Shown: positions 16,082-24,053, numbered from the stretch's first letter. The stretch is 34,954 nucleotides of DNA from HGM13634 sp045537285 (GCA_045537285.1 JAZSPC010000017.1:1-34954), one strand, 5' to 3'. Translations and numbers: made by a program. Notes: generated from the letters alone by a model not told the origin.

Positions 16082-16663
16082 ATGAAAGAAAAGAATATAA
16101 TATATAATTTAATAAAACCAATTTATACTATCTTATTAAAAATAATATTTAGACCCAAAGTAATAGGTAAAGAAAACATACCAAAGGATGGGGCATTAAT
16201 ATTTGCCGGTAATCACAAGCATGCAGTAGACCCAACAATGGTAATGATGTCAACAGATAGAGTAGTTCATTATATGGCAAAAGAAGAATTATTTAAAGGC
16301 CTACATGGAGTATTATTTAGAAAAATAGGGTTAATAAAAATATATAGAGGAAAATCAAATCCACAAGCTATAATAGAAGCAGAAGATATATTAAATTCGA
16401 GGGGAACAATAGGAATATTCCCAGAAGGAACCAGAAACAAAGGAACGGAAGAACTTCTAAAATTTAGACACGGAGCAGTAAGAATAGCACAAAAAACAAA
16501 CTCACCCATATTACCTTTTGCTATAAAAAACAAGTATAAAATATTTAGAAAAAATGTTGTTTTAGAATTTGGAAAACCAATAGATGTAAGTAATATGGAA
16601 ATAGAAGAAGCAAATGAATATCTAAGAAATGAAGTATTAAAATTATTAAGAAATGGAGCATAA
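16082..16663 (+). CDS. plsC: 1-acyl-sn-glycerol-3-phosphate acyltransferase (PlsC family)
   Basis: A 193-residue membrane-associated acyltransferase. It carries the catalytic NHxxxxD motif as 'NHKHAVD' and the glycerol-phosphate-binding 'FPEGTRNKG'. It acylates lysophosphatidate to phosphatidate in phospholipid synthesis. The serine usual in the motif (NHxSxxD) is Ala here. An N-terminal hydrophobic helix is present. RBS: GGAG (16072-16075). It overlaps or abuts the downstream diacylglycerol kinase-like gene, whose start lies two bases after the stop, so both act in phosphatidate/diacylglycerol turnover. Only weak promoter-like sequence lies in the 80 bases before it. Confidence 0.92.
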   Translation: MKEKNIIYNLIKPIYTILLKIIFRPKVIGKENIPKDGALIFAGNHKHAVDPTMVMMSTDRVVHYMAKEELFKGLHGVLFRKIGLIKIYRGKSNPQAIIEAEDILNSRGTIGIFPEGTRNKGTEELLKFRHGAVRIAQKTNSPILPFAIKNKYKIFRKNVVLEFGKPIDVSNMEIEEANEYLRNEVLKLLRNGA

Positions 16664-16664
16664 A

Positions 16665-17534
16665 ATGAAGTATATATTTATAATAAATTCCATTGCTGGT
16701 AGAGGTAGATATAAAACTATATTGCCTAAGATTGAAGAGCTTTGTAAACAAGAACAAAAAGAATATGAAATAAGATATATAACAGAAAATTTAAGCGGAG
16801 CTGATATTGCAGCTGAATATAAAAATGAAGAAAATGTTATATATGTTGTTGGTGGAGATGGTACATTAACTAGAACATTGCCTGGAATAGTAGGAACTAA
16901 AAATAAATTAGGAATTATTCCATCAGGTTCAGGGAATGATACATATAAAGCAATTAAAGCCCTACCATACGGAGAAAGTATTATAGACCTAGGAAAAATA
17001 AATGATACATATTTCATAAACGTAGCATGTACTGGTTTGGATGCAGAGGTAGGAAACAATGTAGATGTATTAAGAAATACAATTATTCCAACAAGCCAGT
17101 TATATAATGCAAGTATTATATATACCTTTATGAGTTTTAAATTTAAAAAAGTAATATTTAAAACAGATATAAAAAACATATCCTCTAAATACTCAATAAT
17201 AAGTATTTGCAATGGTGCATATTATGGTGGAGGATATAACATAGCTCCAAAATCACAGTTGACAGATGGACTTTTAGATATTTATTATGTTGAAAAAATG
17301 AATAGATTTAAGATAATACCATTACTTCTAAAACTAAAAAAAGGAAAACATGAAGGAAAAAGAAGAGTTCATAAATTTAGAACAAATCATGTAGAACTAG
17401 AAATAGAACAAGATGTTACATTTAATGTAGATGGAGAAAAATTAACAAGCAATAAATTCATAATAGACCTAATACCAAATGCAATTACAGTATATAATGA
17501 TAATGAATTTATCGATAAAATATTAAAAGAATAA
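16665..17534 (+). CDS. Diacylglycerol kinase-family lipid kinase (DgkB/YegS-like)
   Basis: A 289-residue DAGK_cat protein. An N-terminal 'FIINSIAGRG' is followed by the ATP-binding motif 'VVGGDGTLTR' and 'LGIIPSGSGND'. The C-terminal beta domain contains 'GAYYGGGYNIAPKSQLTDG', typical of DgkB/YegS. Family members phosphorylate diacylglycerol or other lipids; recycling diacylglycerol from lipoteichoic-acid synthesis fits a Gram-positive. The start is ATG 16665 with GGAG at 16655-16658. The ATG at 16653 lies inside plsC and lacks an SD. Coupled to plsC (two-base gap). Confidence 0.9.
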   Translation: MKYIFIINSIAGRGRYKTILPKIEELCKQEQKEYEIRYITENLSGADIAAEYKNEENVIYVVGGDGTLTRTLPGIVGTKNKLGIIPSGSGNDTYKAIKALPYGESIIDLGKINDTYFINVACTGLDAEVGNNVDVLRNTIIPTSQLYNASIIYTFMSFKFKKVIFKTDIKNISSKYSIISICNGAYYGGGYNIAPKSQLTDGLLDIYYVEKMNRFKIIPLLLKLKKGKHEGKRRVHKFRTNHVELEIEQDVTFNVDGEKLTSNKFIIDLIPNAITVYNDNEFIDKILKE

Positions 17535-17538
17535 AATT

Positions 17539-17574
17539 AAAATCACCTAATATATTTTGTTAGGTGATTTTTTT
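17539..17574 (+). terminator. Terminator hairpin overlapping the SD of the next gene
   Basis: The stem AAAATCACCTAA (17539-17550) / TTAGGTGATTTT (17560-17571), with a 9-nt loop, is followed by T's. The 3' arm contains AGGTGA (17562-17567), which is also the only SD for the TTG start at 17573. Confidence 0.8.
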
Positions 17575-18067
17575 GAAAATAAAAGAATATAACCGTAAAA
17601 AAGCAGTAGAATATGCTACAAAATGGGCATATAAAAGAAATCCAATATACTATAATTTCGACAATGTTGGAGGGGATTGTACCTCATTTATATCCCAATG
17701 TATATATGCAGGAACAGGGATAATGAACTACAAAAAACATATTGGTTGGTACTATAATTCCTCATCTGACAGAACAGCTTCTTGGTCAGGAGTAGAATTT
17801 CTATATAACTTTTTGATAAAAAACAAAGGAATAGGACCAAGAGGAGAAATAGCAAATATAAATAATCTGCAAGTAGGAGATATAATTCAGTTAAAACTTT
17901 TGGAAGAAAGATTTTCGCATAGTTTAATTATTGTAGATAAAAAAAGAAACAACTTAGACGATATATACATAGCAACTCATACAGAAGATGCATATCATAG
18001 GAAAATATCAACATATAATTTTCAGGATATTAGATTTATTCATATAAAAGATGTTGGGATATATTAA
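17573..18067 (+). CDS. Amidase_6-like (putative NlpC/P60-type) domain protein without signal peptide
   Basis: A 164-residue protein matching the Amidase_6 (PF12671) pattern: 'YNRKKAVEYATKWAYKRNP', the Cys motif 'GGDCTSFISQCIYAG', 'WYYNSSS', and a catalytic-type His in 'FSHSLIIV'. It is probably a papain-like cysteine amidase. In the family the domain is often at the C-terminus of secreted proteins, but here it is alone, starts right at the domain, and has no signal peptide, so location and substrate are unclear. The start is probably TTG 17573 with AGGTGA five bases upstream; GTG 17564 is within the terminator stem. The SD is buried in the upstream hairpin, so translation from read-through RNA would be repressed. 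Confidence 0.8.
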   Translation: MKIKEYNRKKAVEYATKWAYKRNPIYYNFDNVGGDCTSFISQCIYAGTGIMNYKKHIGWYYNSSSDRTASWSGVEFLYNFLIKNKGIGPRGEIANINNLQVGDIIQLKLLEERFSHSLIIVDKKRNNLDDIYIATHTEDAYHRKISTYNFQDIRFIHIKDVGIY

Positions 18068-18075
18068 AATAAAAG

Positions 18076-18104
18076 TTGAAAATATTAAAATATAATGATA
18101 ATAT
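18076..18104 (+). promoter_or_regulatory. Promoter of murI
   Basis: TTGAAA (18076-18081), 17 bp, TAATAT (18099-18104), with extended TGA at 18096-18098. Confidence 0.65.
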
Positions 18105-18139
18105 AGATATATCAAGAATAATAGAAAGAAGTTGTAATT

Positions 18140-18898
18140 ATGAATAATAATCCGATAGGGGTATTTGATTCTGGGATAGGCGGACTAACAGTATTAAAAA
18201 AAATAATAGAAATATTGCCAAACGAAAAATACATATATTATGCAGATACTGATAATGTACCATATGGAACAAAACCAAAAGAAGAAGTAAAAGAATATAT
18301 AAATAATGCAGTAGATTTTCTTATCTCTAAAAATGTAAAAGCAATAGTAATAGCATGTAACACAGCCACAAGTATAGCGGTAAAAGAATTAAGACAACAA
18401 TATAGTATACCAATAATAGGTATAGAGCCAGCTGCAAAACCAGCAGTTGAAAACAGAGGTAATAAAAAAGTTCTAATAATGGCAACACCTACTACTATAA
18501 AAGAAGAAAAACTAAAATATTTATTAGAAAGTTTAAATGCAGAAGAATATGTGGATTTAATACCAATGCCCAAATTAGTAGAATTTGCGGAGAATAAAGA
18601 GTTTGAATCAGATAATGTAAAACAGTATATAAAAGAACAAGTAAAAGAATATAACTTAGAAGATTATTCAGAGTTGGTATTAGGCTGTACACACTTTCCA
18701 TTCTTTAAAGATATATTATCAAAAGTATTTCCAAAAGAAATTCAAATAATAGATGGAAGCAAAGGAGTGGCAAATAGATTAAAAAATATCTTAGAAGAAA
18801 ATAATTTATTAGGTAATAACAAGCTAGAAATTGAATATTATTATTCAGGAAGACTAGCTGAGAATAAAGAAGAATTAAACGAATTATTAAATAGATAA
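18140..18898 (+). CDS. murI: Glutamate racemase
   Basis: A 252-residue cofactor-independent racemase making D-glutamate for peptidoglycan. Visible are the N-terminal 'GVFDSGIGGLTVL', the catalytic cysteines Cys73 in 'IACNTATS' and Cys183 in 'LGCTHFPF', and the conserved 'YYADTDNVPYGTK'. The length is typical. It is monocistronic, with its own promoter and a terminator. It sits among other wall genes (Amidase_6, glucosaminidase), though these appear separately transcribed. Confidence 0.96.
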   Translation: MNNNPIGVFDSGIGGLTVLKKIIEILPNEKYIYYADTDNVPYGTKPKEEVKEYINNAVDFLISKNVKAIVIACNTATSIAVKELRQQYSIPIIGIEPAAKPAVENRGNKKVLIMATPTTIKEEKLKYLLESLNAEEYVDLIPMPKLVEFAENKEFESDNVKQYIKEQVKEYNLEDYSELVLGCTHFPFFKDILSKVFPKEIQIIDGSKGVANRLKNILEENNLLGNNKLEIEYYYSGRLAENKEELNELLNR

Positions 18899-18909
18899 AA
18901 AAGATTTTT

Positions 18910-18945
18910 AAGAGCTAGAAACACAAAGGTTTCCTAGCTCTTTTG
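18910..18945 (+). terminator. Terminator of murI
   Basis: The stem AAGAGCTAG-AAAC (18910-18922) / GTTTCCTAGCTCTT (18929-18942) has one bulged base and is followed by T's. Confidence 0.85.
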
Positions 18946-18955
18946 TTTCCTTAAT

Positions 18956-18984
18956 TTGACTAAATCTTAAAAATATGGTATAAT
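18956..18984 (+). promoter_or_regulatory. Promoter of the glucosaminidase gene
   Basis: TTGACT (18956-18961), 17 bp, TATAAT (18979-18984), with extended TGG at 18976-18978. Confidence 0.85.
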
Positions 18985-19015
18985 TAAATAGTTGCTCTAA
19001 AAAGGAGGAATTATT

Positions 19016-19834
19016 ATAGAGTCGAAGAATAAAAATGTAATATTAAAAAAAGGCCTAATATTAGTGCCAATGGCAGTATTAGGAATAACAATATTTAGTA
19101 CTACATTATTTGCTGATAACAGCACAGGTACGAAAGAAAGAGTTATAGAAAAAGCTGATTTTGAACAAAAAATAGATATTGATAAATTAATAAGAGATAA
19201 AGAAAACAAAATAGATATTAGCTTATTTATTAAACAAGAAGCAGAAACAGAAATTAAAGTTAATAATACAACAAGTAATTATGATAGAGAAACTACTTCA
19301 ACGTCAAGAGGTGAAGTGGACAGAACAAATCCACAACAAATAGAGCAAACTTATACAAAACCAAAAGATATTAAAATAAGTAAAAATATGGATTTAACAA
19401 AAAGAACAGGTTTATCAAAAGCAGATTTTAAAAAAGTAATGAAAAACTTAAAATCAGATAAATCAAAATTCTTTTATAGAAATGCAGATACAATATATGA
19501 TTTATGTGAGAAATACCAAATAAATGAAATGTTTTTTTGCGGATTAATAGCAGCAGAATCAGGATGGAGCATAGCAGGAAACCATAGAAGCACACATAAC
19601 TATATAAGTTTAATGTATAAAGGAAAATTAATAAAATATTCTTCTGAAAAAGAAGGACTAGAAGTAGCAGCCAAAAAACTACATCAAAATTATCTAACAA
19701 AAGGTGGAAAATACTATAACGGAAAAACCATAAATGGGGTACAAAAAAGATTCTGCCCAGCATCAGATACTTGGGATGATTTAGTATATGGATGTATGAA
19801 ATATGTATTAAAAACTGCTAAAAAAGTAAAATAA
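19016..19834 (+). CDS. Secreted N-acetylglucosaminidase-like cell-wall hydrolase with apparent ATA start
   Basis: About 272 residues: a signal peptide (charged 'ESKNKNVILKK', hydrophobic core, 'LFA-DN' cleavage), a linker of about 110 residues rich in Thr, Glu and Lys, then a C-terminal glucosaminidase-like domain. The domain has 'YDLCEKYQINEMFFCGLIAAESGW' split over its first helices, the likely catalytic Glu in AAESGW, and the 'HNYISL' and 'DTWDDLVYGCMKYV' segments. It should trim peptidoglycan glycan chains. The frame has no ATG, GTG or TTG near the perfect SD AAAGGAGG (19001-19008). The codon at optimal spacing is ATA (19016); ATT at 19013 is the alternative. The first standard start, GTG 19064, falls inside the signal-peptide core and would remove its charged region. 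Confidence 0.82.
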   Translation: MESKNKNVILKKGLILVPMAVLGITIFSTTLFADNSTGTKERVIEKADFEQKIDIDKLIRDKENKIDISLFIKQEAETEIKVNNTTSNYDRETTSTSRGEVDRTNPQQIEQTYTKPKDIKISKNMDLTKRTGLSKADFKKVMKNLKSDKSKFFYRNADTIYDLCEKYQINEMFFCGLIAAESGWSIAGNHRSTHNYISLMYKGKLIKYSSEKEGLEVAAKKLHQNYLTKGGKYYNGKTINGVQKRFCPASDTWDDLVYGCMKYVLKTAKKVK

Positions 19835-19863
19835 AAAAGGGAAGCAAAAGCTTCTCTTTTTTT
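19833..19863 (+). terminator. Terminator of the glucosaminidase gene
   Basis: A 13-bp stem (19833-19845 / 19850-19862) with one G-T wobble and loop AAAA, followed by T's. Confidence 0.9.
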
Positions 19864-19932
19864 ATGTACCTCTTTATTTTTCATCTAAAATGTTATATAA
19901 TACCTGTGAAAATTAAGTTTAGGAGAAAAACA

Positions 19933-22900
19933 ATGGGAGATTTTGTACACTTACATGTCCATAGTGAGTATAGCTTACTAGATGGAGCTAATAGAATAAA
20001 AGAATTACCAAAAGTTGCAAAAGAGCTAGGAATGGATGCTATTGCACTTACTGACCATGGTGTTATGTATGGCGCAATTGAATTCTATAAAGCATGTAAA
20101 GAAGAAGGTATAAAACCAATTATTGGTTGTGAAGTGTATGTGGCTCCTAGAACTCGTTTTGATAAAGAAGCGGGAATAGATAATAAATATAATCACTTAA
20201 TATTACTTGCTAAAAATAATGAAGGATATAAAAACCTAAGTAAAATGGTTTCAATAGGTTTTACAGAAGGTTATTATTATAAACCAAGAATAGATTTAGA
20301 AACATTAGAAAAATATCATGAAGGCTTAATTTGTTGTAGTGCGTGTCTGGCTGGAAGTTTGCCACAAGCAATTTTAGAAGGCAACATGGAAAAAGCAGAA
20401 GAAATAGCCCTATGGCATAAAAATCTATTTGGAGAAGACTATTATTTAGAAATACAAACAAATACATTAAAAGAACAAGCATTAGTAAATCAAAAAATGG
20501 TACAGTTAGCTAGAAAGTTAAATATTCAATTAGTTGCAACGAACGATGCTCACTATACAAGAAAAGAAGATGCATATAATCACGAAGTGTTATTATGTAT
20601 TCAAACTGGAAAGAAAATGTCTGATATAGATAGAATGAGATTTGAAACAGATGACTTTTATATCAAAAGTCCTGAGGAGGTAAAAGAATTCTTTCCTAAT
20701 CTACCAGAAGCTATTCAAAATACAGTTAAAATAGCAGAAAAATGTAATGTGGAATTTGAATTTGGACATACAATACTTCCAAATTATGAAGTACCGCTAG
20801 ATTTTGAAACACACTATGATTATTTCAAAAAACTATGTAATGATGGTTTAATAAAAAGATATGGAGAAAATGTATCTGATGATATACGAGATAGAATGGA
20901 ATATGAAATCTCTGTTATTCAAAAAATGGGATATGTAGATTATTTCTTAATAGTATGGGATTTTATAAACTGGGCAAAGATAAATGGAATACCAGTTGGA
21001 CCAGGGCGTGGTTCTGGTGCAGGTTCTATTGTCGCATACTCAATAGGTATAACAGATATAGATCCAATAAAGTATAATCTACTTTTTGAAAGATTTTTAA
21101 ATCCAGACAGAATAAGCATGCCTGACTTTGATGTTGACTTTTGTTATGAAAGAAGACAAGAGGTTATAGATTATGTTGCAAGAAAATATGGAAGAGACCA
21201 TGTTTCACAGATTATAACCTTTGGAACAATGTCTGCAAGAATGGTAATTCGTGATGTAGGAAGAGCATTAGATTTTCCATACGCAGAAACAGATAAACTT
21301 GCAAAAATGGTTCCATTTGAAATACATATTACTATTGCAAAAGCAATGGAGCAAAATAGAGAATTACGTGAGTTATATGAACAAAATGAAGAAATACATA
21401 AGTTGCTAGATATAGCTATGGGACTAGAAGGTATGCCAAGACAGGCATCTACTCATGCTTGTGGTGTAGTTATAACAAAAGACCCAGTAGATAGATATGT
21501 ACCGCTATATGTAAATGAAGGAGCAATATCAACTCAATATACAATGACAATTCTAGAACAACTAGGATTATTAAAAATGGACTTTTTAGGATTAAGAACT
21601 CTAACAGTTATACAAGATGCAATAAACCTAGTAAAAGAAAATAGAGGAATAGAGGTAGAGTTTGATCCTGCAATGCATGACCCAAAAGTATTTAAACTTT
21701 GGGGAGAAGGAAAATCTGTTGGTATATTCCAGTTTGAAAGTGCTGGTATGACTAACTTTATGAAGGAACTAAAACCAGATAGTTTAGAAGACATCATAGC
21801 TGGTGTTTCATTGTATCGTCCAGGACCAATGGACCAAATTCCAAGATACATTAAAAATAAATTAAATCCAGAACACGCAGAGTATACTCATCCAGCATTA
21901 GAGCCAATACTAAAAGTTACATATGGTTGTATGGTATACCAAGAACAAGTTATGCAAATAGTAAGGGACTTAGCAGGTTACTCATTAGGTAGAGCTGACT
22001 TGGTACGTCGTGCAATGGGAAAGAAAAAACTAGATGTAATGGCAAAAGAAAGAGAAATATTCATAAATGGCCAAGTAGATGAAGAAGGAAATGTAATAGT
22101 TCCAGGTTGTGTAAGAAATGGAATTGATAGCGAATCTGCTAATAAAATATTTGATGAGATGGCTGAATTTGCAAAATATGCATTTAATAAGTCTCATGCA
22201 GCAGCATATGCAGTTGTATCATATAGAACAGCATACTTAAAAGCATATTATCCAGAAGAATTTATGGCAGCTACTTTAAACAGTTATTTAGGAAATTTAG
22301 ATAGAATTCCTTTATACGTAGATGAATGTAGAAGAATGAATATTGAAATTTTGAAGCCAGATATAAATGAAAGTGCAACAAAATTTACTGTTCATAATAA
22401 TAAAATTAGATTTGGTTTAGGTAGTATTAAAAACGTGGGTGTTGCAGTAGTAGATAGTATTGTGGCAGAACGCGAAAAAAATGGACCATTTGCATCATTT
22501 ACAGATTTTTGTGAAAGAATACAAGATGAATCAGTTAACAAAAAATGTATAGAAAGTTTAATAAAGGCAGGAGCTTTTGATAGCTTTGGTCAAACAAGAA
22601 GTACACTTTTAGCATCCTTTGAAACTATTATTGATACAATTCAAGACTCAGCGAGAAAGAATTTTAAAGGACAAGTAAGTATGTTTGATTTAGATACAAT
22701 GGATTCAGAAGATAAAGAAGAATTAAAATATACATTTACTGAGCTTAAAGAATTTGAAGATAGAGAACTTCTATCAATGGAAAAAGAAATGCTTGGAATA
22801 TATATTTCAGGACATCCATTGGCTAAAATTAGAGAACAAATAATTAAAGCAACTAATATTGATACAATGAAAATGATGGAACTAAAAGAAGAGTTAGATA

Positions 22901-23409
22901 GCACAGGAGATACTATCAGTTATAAAGATGGGCAAATGGTTAAATATGCAGGAATAATATCAAGTATTAAAAAGAAATATACTAAGAATAATAAATTAAT
23001 GGCATTTGCCACAATAGAAGACTTATACGGCTCAGCAGAAGTAATAATATTTGAAAATGCATATATAGGTGCAGCAAATCTATTGGTAACAGACAACATT
23101 ATTTTAGTAGAAGGAAGATTAAGTATACGTGAAGATGATGAAGTAAAAATAGTTGCAAGAGAAATAAAAGAATTAAGTGAAGCGGAACACAAACAAAAAA
23201 TATTAAAAATAAATATTACTAATTTAGATGAAAATGAAAAAGCAAAATTAAGAGGTGCATTAAAATTTTTTAGTGGAGAAAAAAATAATACACCAGTACA
23301 AGTAATAAATGGAGAAATTATTTTAGATTGTGGAACAATATACTTAACCAAAGAAATATTACAAGAATTTAAAGAGTTAGTTGGAGAAGAAAGAGTAATT
23401 TATGAATAA
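19933..23409 (+). CDS. dnaE: DNA polymerase III subunit alpha (DnaE)
   Basis: A 1158-residue replicative polymerase of the DnaE type. In order: PHP domain ('FVHLHVHSEYSLLDGA', 'LTDHGVMYGA'), palm with the catalytic 'PDFDVDF' (about residues 397-403), fingers ('YRPGPMDQIPRYI', 'NKSHAAAYAVVSYRTAYLK'), a helix-hairpin-helix region, and a C-terminal OB fold ('YAGIISSIKKKYTKN...MAFATIEDLYG'). The start is ATG 19933 with AGGAGA at 19921-19926; an in-frame ATG at 19864 lies in the preceding terminator's T-run. TATAAT at 19896-19901 is a likely -10, with only a weak -35 (TTTATT). It appears monocistronic. Many Bacillota use PolC as main replicase alongside DnaE; PolC is not in this window. Confidence 0.97.
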   Translation: MGDFVHLHVHSEYSLLDGANRIKELPKVAKELGMDAIALTDHGVMYGAIEFYKACKEEGIKPIIGCEVYVAPRTRFDKEAGIDNKYNHLILLAKNNEGYKNLSKMVSIGFTEGYYYKPRIDLETLEKYHEGLICCSACLAGSLPQAILEGNMEKAEEIALWHKNLFGEDYYLEIQTNTLKEQALVNQKMVQLARKLNIQLVATNDAHYTRKEDAYNHEVLLCIQTGKKMSDIDRMRFETDDFYIKSPEEVKEFFPNLPEAIQNTVKIAEKCNVEFEFGHTILPNYEVPLDFETHYDYFKKLCNDGLIKRYGENVSDDIRDRMEYEISVIQKMGYVDYFLIVWDFINWAKINGIPVGPGRGSGAGSIVAYSIGITDIDPIKYNLLFERFLNPDRISMPDFDVDFCYERRQEVIDYVARKYGRDHVSQIITFGTMSARMVIRDVGRALDFPYAETDKLAKMVPFEIHITIAKAMEQNRELRELYEQNEEIHKLLDIAMGLEGMPRQASTHACGVVITKDPVDRYVPLYVNEGAISTQYTMTILEQLGLLKMDFLGLRTLTVIQDAINLVKENRGIEVEFDPAMHDPKVFKLWGEGKSVGIFQFESAGMTNFMKELKPDSLEDIIAGVSLYRPGPMDQIPRYIKNKLNPEHAEYTHPALEPILKVTYGCMVYQEQVMQIVRDLAGYSLGRADLVRRAMGKKKLDVMAKEREIFINGQVDEEGNVIVPGCVRNGIDSESANKIFDEMAEFAKYAFNKSHAAAYAVVSYRTAYLKAYYPEEFMAATLNSYLGNLDRIPLYVDECRRMNIEILKPDINESATKFTVHNNKIRFGLGSIKNVGVAVVDSIVAEREKNGPFASFTDFCERIQDESVNKKCIESLIKAGAFDSFGQTRSTLLASFETIIDTIQDSARKNFKGQVSMFDLDTMDSEDKEELKYTFTELKEFEDRELLSMEKEMLGIYISGHPLAKIREQIIKATNIDTMKMMELKEELDSTGDTISYKDGQMVKYAGIISSIKKKYTKNNKLMAFATIEDLYGSAEVIIFENAYIGAANLLVTDNIILVEGRLSIREDDEVKIVAREIKELSEAEHKQKILKINITNLDENEKAKLRGALKFFSGEKNNTPVQVINGEIILDCGTIYLTKEILQEFKELVGEERVIYE

Positions 23410-23412
23410 TAC

Positions 23413-23441
23413 TTGCATTTTCTGTAAATTTATGATAATAT
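23413..23441 (+). promoter_or_regulatory. Promoter of the 91-aa gene
   Basis: TTGCAT (23413-23418), 17 bp, TAATAT (23436-23441), with extended TGA. Confidence 0.6.
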
Positions 23442-23484
23442 TAATATGATATAGTTTAATTTATTGAAAAAGGAATGATAAAAT

Positions 23485-23760
23485 ATGGCAACAGCAACTA
23501 AAAAAATGAGTATATTTAGAGCATTATTTGGCTCAGGAGTAGATATAGAAGATTATTCAGATGTAATATTACCAAAAGAATTAGAAGAAGTTAGAAAATC
23601 TATTGAATTAAGAGAAAAAGAAATTAAAAAAGGATTTAATAGTAATAAAGGTGGTATTGCTCCAAAAATTAATCCTGATACAGAAAAAGCTATGAGAGCA
23701 ATGCATAGTAAAGTTGTAAATAGAGAACAAAAAACATCTGACATGGAAATTGGAGATTAA
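23485..23760 (+). CDS. Hypothetical 91-aa protein
   Basis: I do not recognise this protein. It is 91 residues, soluble, with no cysteine, signal peptide or membrane segment. An N-terminal 'KKMSIFRALFG' is followed by an acidic stretch (DIEDYSDV), a charged helix (ELEEVRKSIELREKEIKKGF) that could form a coiled coil, and a polar tail. The start is ATG 23485 with AAAGGAATG upstream (23468-23476). Codon use matches its neighbours, so it looks native. It has its own promoter, and I see no terminator directly after it; transcripts would run into the toxin-antitoxin region and probably end at the hairpin at 23845. Confidence 0.75.
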   Translation: MATATKKMSIFRALFGSGVDIEDYSDVILPKELEEVRKSIELREKEIKKGFNSNKGGIAPKINPDTEKAMRAMHSKVVNREQKTSDMEIGD

Positions 23761-23770
23761 AAAATAAAGT

Positions 23771-23799
23771 TTGACATATAATAAAAAATATAGTATACT
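23771..23799 (+). promoter_or_regulatory. Promoter of the candidate antitoxin RNA
   Basis: TTGACA (23771-23776), 17 bp, TATACT (23794-23799). It is near consensus, with no open reading frame or RBS downstream. Confidence 0.8.
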
Positions 23800-23805
23800 A
23801 TATTT

Positions 23806-23879
23806 GATAAAAAATTAGTTCAATGAGGTCCTTCAAAGGGGCAAAAAAAGAAACAGAGCGGCAACCCTGTTTCTTTTTC
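23806..23879 (+). ncRNA. Candidate antitoxin RNA (RNAII-like) of a type I toxin-antitoxin locus
   Basis: A short RNA of about 74 nt is predicted from the promoter at 23771 to the hairpin at 23845-23878; it has no coding potential. Bases 23814-23838 repeat 23927-23951 in the same orientation with 22 of 25 identities. The repeat copy encodes, on the opposite strand, the start codon and first codons of the toxin-like peptide. The RNA can therefore pair with the toxin mRNA at two places: its translation start (10, 4 and 8 contiguous pairs) and the shared terminator. This is the layout of RNAII in par/Fst systems, where antisense pairing blocks toxin translation. RNA size and function are inferred. 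Confidence 0.65.
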
Positions 23880-23880
23880 A
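23843..23880. terminator. Shared bidirectional terminator of the toxin and antitoxin RNAs
   Basis: A perfect 12-bp stem AAAAAGAAACAG (23845-23856) / CTGTTTCTTTTT (23867-23878) with a 10-nt loop. The minus strand has seven T's after the stem and the plus strand five. Confidence 0.88.
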
Positions 23881-23949
23881 GTCTTTACCAAATAATTTTA
23901 TTATTAAAATCATAAGGTAAATTTTCATTAGTTCTATGATTTCCTTCAA
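23878..23949 (-). CDS. Candidate type I toxin: 23-aa hydrophobic peptide, TTG start
   Basis: A 23-codon frame reading MKEIIELMK, then a hydrophobic run (IYLMILII), then KLFGKD and TGA. The size, single hydrophobic helix and charged ends fit small membrane-acting type I toxins; I do not recognise this exact family and it is not an obvious Fst homologue. The start is TTG at 23949, preceded by a perfect extended SD, AAAGGAGGTGA (23965-23955), with a 5-nt gap; an internal ATG at 23928 lacks an SD. The stop touches the terminator stem. Its promoter lies at 23982-24010, giving a predicted mRNA of about 130 nt convergent with the antitoxin RNA. The leader has a small CCTT/AAGG hairpin reaching into the SD. 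Confidence 0.65.
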   Translation of the reverse strand: MKEIIELMKIYLMILIIKLFGKD

Positions 23950-23981
23950 AGATGTCACCTCCTTTCAAAGAAGGTAAATAC

Positions 23982-24010
23982 ATTATATATACAAATTATG
24001 TAAAAGTAAA
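23982..24010 (-). promoter_or_regulatory. Promoter of the candidate toxin mRNA
   Basis: On the minus strand: TTTACT (24010-24005), 17 bp, TATAAT (23987-23982). Predicted transcript start near 23975. Confidence 0.7.
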
Positions 24011-24053
24011 TAAAATTTACAAAAAAACAAAATAAATATTTTTCTTAAAAATA

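Larger units (their letters stand above)
23814..23951. repeat. 25-nt direct repeat pair (23814-23838 and 23927-23951)
   Basis: Both copies start ATTAGTTC and end TCCTTCAAAG. They differ only at positions 9, 14 and 15. The left copy is in the candidate antitoxin RNA, the right copy at the toxin start region, so the RNAs are complementary although transcribed from different places. This corresponds to the DRa/DRb repeats of par loci. Confidence 0.85.

Noticed and set aside
16646..17212. 188-aa minus-strand frame
   Set aside because: Antisense shadow of the diacylglycerol kinase-like gene, whose motifs are unmistakable on the plus strand.
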